5,117 nucleotides of DNA from an uncultured Bacillota bacterium. GTDB taxonomy: Bacteria > Bacillota_I > Bacilli_A > RF39 > UBA660. Where the stretch lies: positions 1 to 5,117 of the forward strand of contig CAMVNN010000045.1 in the NCBI GenBank assembly GCA_947168865.1. Direction: 5' to 3'. Under the pieces are notes generated by a model. The model did not search any database and was not told the origin of the DNA. It was given only the letters and a program-made list of their open reading frames with translations. Made by a program: the position numbers and the translations under genes. Below, one piece after another: positions 1-5,117 of the stretch (its first letter is position 1; each line of letters opens with the position of its first letter).

Positions 1-138
1 GTCAATTCAGCTTTAACTAGATTTACTGATCCATTACTCGATGGAATATTTGATTATGATAAATTAGATAAAATATTAAAAGATAGATATAAGTTAAAGA
101 TAGTTGATAGAAAAACATCACAAATAATTAAAATATAG
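1..138 (+). CDS. C-terminal end of an unidentified protein (5' truncated by window)
   Basis: An open frame enters from the left edge and ends at a TAG at 136-138, giving the last 45 residues of a protein. The tail is charged and probably helical (contains DYDKLDKILKDRY) and ends in TSQIIKI. No catalytic motif is visible and I do not recognise the family. It is accepted as coding because the frame is open to the edge and is followed within 7 nt by a strong terminator-like hairpin. It converges with the restriction-modification operon. Given the iteron-like repeats just downstream, it could be the end of a replication gene of a mobile element, but that is positional guesswork only. Confidence 0.6.
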   Translation, partial: VNSALTRFTDPLLDGIFDYDKLDKILKDRYKLKIVDRKTSQIIKI

Positions 139-144
139 CATATT

Positions 145-175
145 AAAACTAGATGAAATCAATCATCTAGTTTTT
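145..175. terminator. Bidirectional intrinsic terminator between convergent transcription units
   Basis: AAAACTAGATGA (145-156) and TCATCTAGTTTT (163-174) are perfect 12-bp inverted arms around a 6-nt loop, AATCAA. The plus strand continues into a T-run (171-175), and the minus strand reads TTTTAATA after the stem. The structure can therefore end both the plus-strand gene stopping at 138 and the minus-strand operon whose last gene stops at 303. The stem is AT-rich, so its strength is uncertain. Confidence 0.8.
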
Positions 176-186
176 AGTTTACTATT

Positions 187-202
187 ATACCGTTATCGGT
201 AT
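187..202. repeat. Short inverted repeat ATACCG-TTAT-CGGTAT
   Basis: Six-base arms ATACCG (187-192) and CGGTAT (197-202) flank a TTAT loop, and a run of seven or more T follows at about 209-215. It could be a weak second plus-strand terminator. The same CGGTAT/ATACCG half-site forms the palindrome CGGTATACCG at 4723-4732, so a protein-binding site is the alternative. The sequence alone does not decide. Confidence 0.45.
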
Positions 203-231
203 GATTTGTTTTTTTAACATATTATTATATT

Positions 232-298
232 GTGACACTTATGACACTTGTGACACTTAAAATTAGTACCCCCTATATTTAAGTGACGCAAGTGACAC
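232..298. repeat. Iteron-like cluster of five TGAC[A/G]C direct repeats
   Basis: Three tandem 9-mers TGACACTT[A/G] lie at 233-241, 242-250 and 251-259. After a spacer containing TACCCCCTATA, two more 9-mers follow: AAGTGACGC (281-289) and AAGTGACAC (290-298). All five share RTGAC[A/G]C in the same orientation, starting at 232, 241, 250, 283 and 292, which are spacings of 9, 9, 33 and 9 bp. CACTTAAA (254-261) and TTTAAGTG (278-285) also form inverted arms around the C-rich spacer. Phased short direct repeats of this kind are typical of replication-initiator or regulator binding sites. Which protein binds here is unknown. The cluster is non-coding and lies just past the end of the restriction-modification operon. 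Confidence 0.65.
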
Positions 299-302
299 AG
301 CA

Positions 303-959
303 CTATTTTTTTAATACCGCTTTTTCTAATCTATGAGCAATTTGATAAAGCGTATTAGCACCATCTAAATCACCATTATAATCTTCTAAAGCAGAATATA
401 ATATTTTTCTTTTTGATGGATTTGAATTATTAGGGACTTCATTATTTGTTATTTTTTCATATACACCTAATGTTCCATCATCATTTGTTTTAGTATAATA
501 ATCTTTACCTGTTAAGCTAGAATGAAATTCTATATTTTTAAAATGATGTCTATTTTTTGATAAAGTTAATGCTTCACGTTTTTCATCAATTTCTTCAGAT
601 GTTTCTTTATATAAATGAAGTCTATCTTTTGTTCCAGTTAATTCTGCAACATTTTCAAACGCGGAATATATTTCCTCTGGTTTTATGTGATAAAATTCTC
701 TTTTTCTAACTTTATCACCATTATTTTCAATACTTCTTAATTCTGGATTAATTGTATCTAAGAAATTATGAAATTTCATATCTCCTAATCTTTCTGTTAC
801 ATCATACGTTGCATAAACATGAAATGAAAATGGAACAGCTTCTGAATTATTTAATTGCTTAACTCTTGCATCTACATCATCAGCATAACCTATTTTGACA
901 TATTCTGGGAAAGAAGGATTAGTTAATATATATACAGCACCGACAAATTTTTTATCCAT
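303..959 (-). CDS. GIY-YIG nuclease, T5orf172-type, last gene of the R-M operon
   Basis: The 218-aa protein begins with a GIY-YIG nuclease fold of the T5orf172/MUG113 type. The first strand is GAVYIL (7-12), KIGY lies at 22-25, and the candidate catalytic arginine is R32 in DARVKQLNN. A conserved-looking histidine is H64 in KFHNFLD, and the likely metal-binding glutamate is E88 in KREFY. Proteins of this family cut DNA through a tyrosine/arginine/glutamate centre. Residues about 140-218 form a separate tail (GKDYYTKTNDDGTLGVYE...) that I cannot assign; it may contact DNA. The ATG overlaps the HNH gene's stop by one base (TAATG), with GAGGTGG at 964-970 only 4 nt upstream, so translation is probably coupled. 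It could be a second restriction nuclease, a subunit of the HNH enzyme, or an accessory defence nuclease. Confidence 0.85.
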   Translation of the reverse strand: MDKKFVGAVYILTNPSFPEYVKIGYADDVDARVKQLNNSEAVPFSFHVYATYDVTERLGDMKFHNFLDTINPELRSIENNGDKVRKREFYHIKPEEIYSAFENVAELTGTKDRLHLYKETSEEIDEKREALTLSKNRHHFKNIEFHSSLTGKDYYTKTNDDGTLGVYEKITNNEVPNNSNPSKRKILYSALEDYNGDLDGANTLYQIAHRLEKAVLKK

Positions 960-2203
960 TATGCCACCTCATCTCTAAAATCATCATTTATTGCATCTGT
1001 TCTGTTTTTGTGTATTTCAAGATAATTTTTCATATTTTCATTATAATGTTCGGGTTTTATATGAAATTCCAACTCATCATCCATTTCAATTATATTAAAT
1101 TCTTTATCACTATTAAAACTGTTATATATTTTTTCTAGATAAAATGTTGATTCATATATATATTTTTTTTGAAAATCTGATACATTGTTTCTAATTTTCA
1201 TTGTATCTCCATCAAAATATATTAGCCCCCACTCAAATAATTTATCATGATTAGCACATAGCCAGAATCCATTATCACCATCAACAATTTGTTTTTGTTT
1301 TTCTTCCTCGCTTAATTTACTATGAAGAATATCAGTAACTCTATGAATATGTGATCCAATAATAAGATACTCAATATCACAACCACAAAGATAACATTTT
1401 TTCTCTTTAAATTTTTGTAATAAATTATAATGATATATTTTAGAATTTCTTTTTGCTTTTGCTTCTGCAGTATTTTCTAAATCCATTCTACCATCATCTA
1501 TTTCAACACCCAAGTATTCTAATATGTATCGATTGGCTGGATCAACATCAGCTAAATGTTGTGGATCTGTTTCATTAACGTTATATACTTTAATTGGTAA
1601 CTTAACTAAATTGCGTAATGCTAAACAAATAGCAGTAGTCTCTCTACCATTTGCGCCATAACTCTTACCATACACTGATATACCTTCATTTGTTTCTTCA
1701 AATAATGTTGAGGTATTTCCGCTATTTCTTTGTTGTAAATCTAACCTCATTCTACGCATTTGTTTAAAATCAATGAATGGTGTTCTATAATCATAATCAG
1801 TTCTATCAGATGATGTAACCATATCTAGATTTAAAATTTTTATATTTCCAGTCAATAACACTTTATATGCAAAAATTGTATATGGTGGATGTGAGAACCT
1901 AGTATCTCTAATATAATATTCAAATGATTTATTAGTTGATTCTTCCATTAAATAATGTTGATATGCCGTTGGAAAGTTTTGTAGAATAAATGAATTTCTA
2001 GAAGCGGTACTATCACTACCACTTAAACAAATATATTTTACTGCATTATCAGATATTAACTTAATATATTGACCACTATTATGCCCTCTATAATCTTCCT
2101 CTACTTCATAAGAATCAGAGTTAATAGATCTTCTACATATATCATCTAACATGTTTTTATCAAGTACTTCTAATAAATGCGTAGGAATCAAAAATTTATT
2201 CAT
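959..2203 (-). CDS. HNH endonuclease, probable restriction enzyme of the R-M system
   Basis: This 414-aa protein carries an HNH domain (HNH_2-like) at about residues 268-332. C270 and C273 (CYLC) begin it, then the GSHIHR core with H285, then DGDNG with N311, then CANHDKLFEWGLIYFD with C316 and H319. The two cysteine/histidine pairs look like a structural zinc site, and H285/N311 fit the catalytic HNH positions. The first 250 residues are not recognised. They contain a block, VYGKSYGANGRETT (178-191), that looks conserved and could belong to target recognition. The start overlaps the methyltransferase stop by 8 nt (ATGAATAA), with GAGGTG at 2211-2216 placed 7 nt upstream. Position next to an M.FokI-like methyltransferase makes a restriction role likely. 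It is not related to the FokI nuclease, which has a PD-(D/E)XK domain. Target and cut position cannot be read from the sequence. Confidence 0.85.
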   Translation of the reverse strand: MNKFLIPTHLLEVLDKNMLDDICRRSINSDSYEVEEDYRGHNSGQYIKLISDNAVKYICLSGSDSTASRNSFILQNFPTAYQHYLMEESTNKSFEYYIRDTRFSHPPYTIFAYKVLLTGNIKILNLDMVTSSDRTDYDYRTPFIDFKQMRRMRLDLQQRNSGNTSTLFEETNEGISVYGKSYGANGRETTAICLALRNLVKLPIKVYNVNETDPQHLADVDPANRYILEYLGVEIDDGRMDLENTAEAKAKRNSKIYHYNLLQKFKEKKCYLCGCDIEYLIIGSHIHRVTDILHSKLSEEEKQKQIVDGDNGFWLCANHDKLFEWGLIYFDGDTMKIRNNVSDFQKKYIYESTFYLEKIYNSFNSDKEFNIIEMDDELEFHIKPEHYNENMKNYLEIHKNRTDAINDDFRDEVA

Positions 2204-4055
2204 ATTCGCTCACCTCATAGTTTATTACAATTATTTCATTTCTATTTTTTCTAGCTTTACCATCATATTCAATAACCTTAAATTCATTTTTTTCAATCCA
2301 ATCAATAAGTAAAGTGTTTTTATGTCCTTTATGTTCTAATACATTAGAAAGCATGAACTTAACGCCTTTCTTATTTAATTTTTCCAAATACTTAAGAAGT
2401 CTGATTTCTTCTGATTCATTCCATCCATTAAATCCTCTTTTACCATCATTGTAGCTTCCTAAAGTTATTAAATATGGTGGATCACAATAAACGAAAGTAT
2501 TTTTATTTATCAAATCATCCAAGTCGGTAAAGTCTCTCGAATAAAACGAAACATTTTTTTCTTTTAAATTTCTACAATATGATATCAATTTTTCTGCTAA
2601 TTTATCATTAAACCCAGCTTGTCCAACAGGATTATTATAATCATAAGATGAATTAAATCTAATTTGTTGTTGAAATCCATAAAGAACAAGTAAATATAAT
2701 AATTTTGGATCACGTTTTTCAATCGGTGTATTATTATAAAGTTCTCTTATTTTTAAATAAGGTTCCTTTTCACCATGTTCTAATTTATATTTTTTTATCA
2801 TCTTTTCTATATATTTATAAATTTCAACCGTATCTTCGTTTTTGAATGTTTCCAATAATTCTCTTACTTTAAAATTACAATCATTATATATTAATTGTTC
2901 ACAATTATAATTAATTCCAACATTAAATCCACCACCAAATATATCAATAAATCTCTCTATATTCTTTGGAGAATTCTTCTTTAAAAATTCAATCATGTCT
3001 GCCTTACCACCAATATAATTTAATGGTGAAGCATAATTAATTTCTGAATCTTTTTTTTCTATATAGAATAAATACTCATAGTGTTCTTTATCTTCTGCTT
3101 TACTATTTAAATATCTTTTATATTCAATTTTTTTAAATACCAATGTCTCAGGCTTTCCATGTCTTTTCAAAACACTTTCAATATATTCTTTTGACATTAT
3201 ACCATCCGAACTATAGCTCATAATAATGTGTTTAAAATTAGCACGTGCAATAATTTTTTCGAATACAACATGTACACTTCCAGATTTTGAAAAATCACTA
3301 GTTAGTTTAGATGTATCTCTAGCACCTGTTTTTCCTTTTATTTCAGGATTATCATATAACGCAATAGTTTCTAGCAAATGATATTGAACAGAATATTGAT
3401 TTTTCGTATATGGTGGATCTAAATAAAGAATATCTCCACTTATATCATTTATAAGTTCCTCTATTTTTTCATTGTATACTTCATTTTCAAATTTACTTTC
3501 TGTTTTTTCCATTTCAACTTCAATAAATTTCATATTCTTAACAGCTCGAGGATCCCATTTTTTTAAATAAGCACCATATACTCCTGCAACATTTGCGACT
3601 TTAGATAATGATTCTAATAAACAAGCTATTAAATAATAATATTCTTTAGAATCTATTTTTTCAGATTTATACCATTCCTCTATTTTAGTTCTAATATAGT
3701 CTATTCTAGCTGCATTTTCTTCGCTAAAATACATTCTATCAGAACCACCCAATGAATAATTATTATATACAAATCCTTTTAATTGTTTAGTTGTATCATT
3801 AAATAATTCAAAAGGATTAAGGCCTAATTTGCTAAACTTTTTATCAGGTGTATTTAATTTTGCTTGAGTCAAAACATATGAAGAATATAATGTATCATTA
3901 GCTATTATTTTAAAATAATCTTTAAAATGATTACCAACTGTAGCTGTACCACTAAAAGCATCAAAAAAAGTATAATTTTCTTTATCTATTTTCAAACTTT
4001 TAATAAGTTCTTCAATCTGATCTACAATTTTAACCTTACTTCCTATATATCTCAT
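2196..4055 (-). CDS. Fused double DNA adenine-N6 methyltransferase (M.FokI-type, D12 class)
   Basis: The 619-aa enzyme transfers methyl groups from S-adenosylmethionine to adenine N6. It is two complete Dam-like (D12, alpha-class) methyltransferases in tandem. Half one: RYIGSK (2-7), SAM-binding DAFSGTATVG (32-41), catalytic DPPY (213-216) and MSYSSDG (279-285). Half two: NYIGGK (346-351), DIFGGGFNVG (371-380), DPPY (525-528) and LSNVLEHKG (569-577). Length and order match M.FokI (about 650 aa), and stretches such as RMYFSEENAARIDYIR and HLLETIALYDNPEI closely resemble its N-terminal half from memory. In M.FokI each half methylates one strand of an asymmetric target, so this system probably recognises an asymmetric (Type IIS-like) site with an adenine on each strand; the site itself is not predictable here. 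AGGGTGG at 4062-4068, overlapping the regulator's stop, sits 6 nt before the ATG. Both DPPY motifs are intact, so both halves should be active. Confidence 0.95.
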   Translation of the reverse strand: MRYIGSKVKIVDQIEELIKSLKIDKENYTFFDAFSGTATVGNHFKDYFKIIANDTLYSSYVLTQAKLNTPDKKFSKLGLNPFELFNDTTKQLKGFVYNNYSLGGSDRMYFSEENAARIDYIRTKIEEWYKSEKIDSKEYYYLIACLLESLSKVANVAGVYGAYLKKWDPRAVKNMKFIEVEMEKTESKFENEVYNEKIEELINDISGDILYLDPPYTKNQYSVQYHLLETIALYDNPEIKGKTGARDTSKLTSDFSKSGSVHVVFEKIIARANFKHIIMSYSSDGIMSKEYIESVLKRHGKPETLVFKKIEYKRYLNSKAEDKEHYEYLFYIEKKDSEINYASPLNYIGGKADMIEFLKKNSPKNIERFIDIFGGGFNVGINYNCEQLIYNDCNFKVRELLETFKNEDTVEIYKYIEKMIKKYKLEHGEKEPYLKIRELYNNTPIEKRDPKLLYLLVLYGFQQQIRFNSSYDYNNPVGQAGFNDKLAEKLISYCRNLKEKNVSFYSRDFTDLDDLINKNTFVYCDPPYLITLGSYNDGKRGFNGWNESEEIRLLKYLEKLNKKGVKFMLSNVLEHKGHKNTLLIDWIEKNEFKVIEYDGKARKNRNEIIVINYEVSEYE

Positions 4056-4066
4056 ATAAAACCACC

Positions 4067-4591
4067 CTATATATCTTTAGGCAACTTACTATAATCATAT
4101 TTTGTTGCTATATCTTTAAGTTCTTGTATTTCTTTATCAATATCTTCTAATGCTTTATCTAATGTATAATCAGTTTCAGCATCTTCTTTAATTAGTTTTA
4201 AACCTAATTTAATTTCATTTAAGTTTTGCATTATCTTTAATGCTTTTTTTCTTTTATTAGCATCCCAATCTAAAATATCGTATTTAAATAATCTACATTC
4301 TTCTATAGTATTCTTTAAATCTTTTGTAGATTTGTTTTTAAACTCATCATGAGAAAACCAACTCATAACTTCATTATAGCCAGCTGCTTTTAAAAGTTGT
4401 TGCAAAGATAGATCTAATTCTTCTGCAATTCTTTTTAAAATCTCAGGATCTGGTTTAGCTACTCTACCGTTTTCGATATCATTTAAAGAAGAATTGCTTA
4501 TTCCAACTCTTCTAGCAAGTTCTCTTTGAGAATACTCTTTTGCAGTTCTTCCTCCAACAATTAATGTAGTTAATGCTTCACTATTGTTCAT
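4067..4591 (-). CDS. XRE-family HTH regulator, probable controller of the R-M operon
   Basis: The 174-aa protein has an N-terminal Cro/CI (XRE) helix-turn-helix at about residues 10-70. The HTH helices are SQRELARRVG and the recognition segment SNSSLNDIENG, followed by DPEILKRIAEELDLSLQQLLKAAGY. Residues about 85-165 are highly charged and probably form helices or a coiled coil, perhaps for dimerisation. It heads the operon, 11 nt upstream of the methyltransferase, in the position of a restriction-modification controller (C) protein. Classic C proteins have only about 80-100 residues, so the extension is unusual. AAGGGAGTGA at 4596-4605 supports the ATG at 4589-4591. An inverted repeat over its own promoter (4645-4672) is its likely operator. 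It could instead be a repressor belonging to the host mobile element. Confidence 0.88.
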   Translation of the reverse strand: MNNSEALTTLIVGGRTAKEYSQRELARRVGISNSSLNDIENGRVAKPDPEILKRIAEELDLSLQQLLKAAGYNEVMSWFSHDEFKNKSTKDLKNTIEECRLFKYDILDWDANKRKKALKIMQNLNEIKLGLKLIKEDAETDYTLDKALEDIDKEIQELKDIATKYDYSKLPKDI

Positions 4592-4633
4592 ATTTTCACT
4601 CCCTTAAAAGTCTTCTTATTCTCTTCCATATTC

Positions 4634-4661
4634 ATTATATCACATTTTGTAAGTTTTACAA
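4634..4661 (-). promoter_or_regulatory. Promoter of the R-M operon (extended -10)
   Basis: Reading the minus strand, a perfect TATAAT (4639-4634) is preceded by TGA, making an extended -10 element, TGATATAAT. The best -35 match at a 16-bp spacing is TTGTAA (4661-4656), which is weak. Transcription would begin near 4627, giving a leader of about 35 nt before the regulator. The -35 lies inside the TTTTGTAA/TTACAAAA palindrome, so binding there could block or modulate polymerase. Confidence 0.75.
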
Positions 4662-4672
4662 AACATTTTTGT
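4645..4672. promoter_or_regulatory. Three-half-site operator for the operon regulator
   Basis: TTTTGTAA (4645-4652) and TTACAAAA (4656-4663) are perfect 8-bp inverted arms separated by GTT. A third half-site, TTTTGT (4667-4672), follows after CAT, so half-sites alternate TTTTGT, ACAAAA, TTTTGT. The first pair covers the -35 region of the operon promoter. Dyads of this size suit an XRE dimer, so autoregulation by the adjacent regulator is the natural reading; no binding evidence is available. Confidence 0.65.
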
Positions 4673-4735
4673 TCGGAATACTTGACAATTAAATTTATTT
4701 GTACTATATTGGTTTTAGTGAACGGTATACCGAAC
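4671..4735. promoter_or_regulatory. Inverted GTTCGG[A/T]ATAC pair bracketing the rightward promoter
   Basis: GTTCGGAATAC (4671-4681) and GTATACCGAAC (4725-4735) are inverted copies matching at 10 of 11 positions, 43 bp apart. One ends immediately before the -35 and the other begins just after the expected start point. The right copy overlaps a perfect 10-bp palindrome, CGGTATACCG (4723-4732). The placement suggests operators for a repressor that grips both sides of the promoter. The cognate protein is not identified, and the motif differs from the TTTTGTAA operator, so a second regulator may be involved. Confidence 0.6.
4682..4710 (+). promoter_or_regulatory. Strong sigma-A-type promoter for the rightward genes
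   Basis: A perfect -35 TTGACA (4682-4687) and a near-consensus -10 TATATT (4705-4710) are separated by exactly 17 bp. Transcription should start near 4717, about 39 nt before the ATG at 4756. The -35 abuts one copy of a GTTCGGAATAC motif, and the initial transcribed region contains its inverted counterpart. The promoter therefore looks regulated rather than constitutive. Confidence 0.85.
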
Positions 4736-4742
4736 ACTTAGA

Positions 4743-4751
4743 AGGAGGTGA
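4743..4751 (+). promoter_or_regulatory. Ribosome binding site fixing the start at 4756
   Basis: AGGAGGTGA is a near-perfect anti-16S match ending 4 nt before the ATG at 4756-4758. It selects this start over an in-frame upstream ATG at 4699, which lies inside the promoter before the predicted transcription start and so cannot be used from this promoter. Confidence 0.9.
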
Positions 4752-4755
4752 GATC

Positions 4756-5031
4756 ATGGCTAAATTAAAAGTACACAAAGCATTTGATGAATTCTTATTA
4801 GATCCTAATCTATCATTAAGAGCTAAAGGTTTTCTAACAATGGTATTAACTAATAATATTACTCATGGTATAGAAATCAAAGAACACTGTACCGACTCTA
4901 TGGATGATATTAAAGATACCCTACTCGAGTTAAGAATCAACAAATATATAAGATATAACTCTGAACTAAATATTTTAGAAGCAAATGCTGTTCCATACAC
5001 TAAATGGAACGAAGAAGAAAAAGAATTATAA
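4756..5031 (+). CDS. Small winged-helix-like DNA-binding protein (replisome-organiser-like N-terminus)
   Basis: With the start set by the ribosome binding site, the protein has 91 residues (MAKLKVHKAF...EEEKEL). The segment FDEFLLDPNLSLRAKGFLTMVLTN (residues 10-33) resembles the NLSLKAKG-type opening of helix-turn-helix domains in Bacillota phage and ICE replication-organiser proteins. The following TDSMDDIKDTLLELRINKYIRYN (46-68) fits the recognition helix and a short wing. It is much shorter than those multi-domain proteins, so it is probably a stand-alone binding module acting as a regulator or replication accessory. It is transcribed away from the restriction-modification operon and is followed 20 nt later by another small gene, suggesting a mobile-element early operon. 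Function remains unproven. Confidence 0.75.
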   Translation: MAKLKVHKAFDEFLLDPNLSLRAKGFLTMVLTNNITHGIEIKEHCTDSMDDIKDTLLELRINKYIRYNSELNILEANAVPYTKWNEEEKEL

Positions 5032-5051
5032 AAGAAAGGAAGTGATGATGT

Positions 5052-5117
5052 ATGACAGCAAGTGAAACATTAAAATTAATAGCAAAACAATGGTGTAATT
5101 TAAGTGATTTAATGAAA
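5052..5117 (+). CDS. Start of an unidentified small gene (3' truncated by window)
   Basis: An ATG at 5052 opens a frame that stays open to the window's end, giving 22 residues (MTASETLKLIAKQWCNLSDL, then MK). AGGAAGTGA (5037-5045) lies 6 nt upstream as a plausible ribosome binding site. Two nearer-upstream ATGs (5045 and 5048) are less suitable; the frame from 5045 stops after six codons. The visible start is helical and could lead into a helix-turn-helix of the excisionase or regulator kind, but too little is present to classify. It follows the winged-helix-like gene by 20 nt, so the two are probably co-transcribed. Confidence 0.6.
   Translation, partial: MTASETLKLIAKQWCNLSDLMK

Noticed and set aside
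262..280. A classical oriT/nick site at the TACCCCCTATA core
   Set aside because: Known nick sites of this look have a matching G-run inverted partner, and none is seen here; no relaxase is present. Kept only as a weak possibility in the iteron finding.
232..298. CRISPR array
   Set aside because: The repeats are about 9 bp and directly abutting, far too short for CRISPR repeats and without unique spacers of regular length.
959..2203. A FokI-type restriction endonuclease to match the M.FokI-like methyltransferase
   Set aside because: The protein lacks a PD-(D/E)XK nuclease pattern and instead has a clear HNH domain with C270, C273, H285, N311, C316 and H319.
1880..3421. Repeated TATGGTGGAT sequence near 1883, 2473 and 3411
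   Set aside because: The copies at 2473 and 3411 are the two DPPY catalytic motifs read in reverse, and the one near 1883 encodes HPPY in the HNH protein. This is coding similarity, not a DNA repeat.
4067..4591. Toxin-antitoxin reading of the XRE gene and downstream genes
   Set aside because: The downstream gene is a full-length double methyltransferase followed by nucleases, so a restriction-modification controller explains the order better than an antitoxin role.
4699..4755. In-frame upstream start for the winged-helix-like gene (ATG at 4699)
   Set aside because: It lies inside the -10/-35 spacer of the promoter, before the expected transcript start, and has no ribosome binding site; the ATG at 4756 has AGGAGGTGA.
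1..5117. Mollicute origin with UGA read as tryptophan
   Set aside because: Tryptophans are encoded by TGG and all genes end at TAA or TAG with family-appropriate lengths, so recoding is not needed.
1..5117. Loss or avoidance of GGATG/CATCC sites as evidence of FokI-like specificity
   Set aside because: GGATG occurs near 1886 and CATCC near 2424, 3204 and 4261, and one short AT-rich window cannot support an avoidance claim.

Overview
The window is AT-rich DNA with strong GGAGGTG-type ribosome binding sites, closely packed genes and TGG-encoded tryptophan. This points to a low-GC Bacillota (Firmicutes) genome using the standard bacterial code. I cannot name the species. The flanks (an unidentified gene end, an iteron-like repeat cluster, and small winged-helix-like genes) suggest an accessory or mobile-element setting such as an ICE, phage or satellite, but no integrase, relaxase or att site is visible.

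Layout from left to right: 1-138 is the 3' end of a plus-strand gene. It is followed by a perfect 12-bp hairpin at 145-174 with an A-run on one side and a T-run on the other, likely a two-way terminator. From 187 to 300 there is a small ATACCG/CGGTAT hairpin and then five TGAC[A/G]C direct repeats on a 9-bp pitch. From 4591 down to 303 a tight four-gene minus-strand operon encodes a restriction-modification system: an XRE-family regulator with a C-terminal helical extension, a 619-aa double adenine-N6 methyltransferase of M.FokI architecture, a 414-aa HNH nuclease, and a 218-aa GIY-YIG (T5orf172-type) nuclease. The last two gene junctions overlap by 8 and 1 nt, and the first has an 11-nt gap.

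From 4592 to 4755 lies a divergent control region. It holds an extended -10 promoter for the operon overlapped by a three-half-site TTTTGT/ACAAAA operator. It also holds a near-consensus promoter (TTGACA-N17-TATATT) facing right, bracketed by inverted copies of GTTCGG[A/T]ATAC. That promoter drives a 91-aa winged-helix-like protein (4756-5031), and a further gene starts at 5052 and runs off the window.

Proposed logic (inference): the regulator controls its own operon. The methyltransferase is encoded before the nucleases, and its two catalytic halves each modify one strand of an asymmetric site, as established for M.FokI. The unusual point is what replaces the FokI nuclease: two different nuclease folds (HNH and GIY-YIG) in one translationally coupled tail. 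They could form a two-component restriction enzyme, or one could be an accessory defence nuclease.
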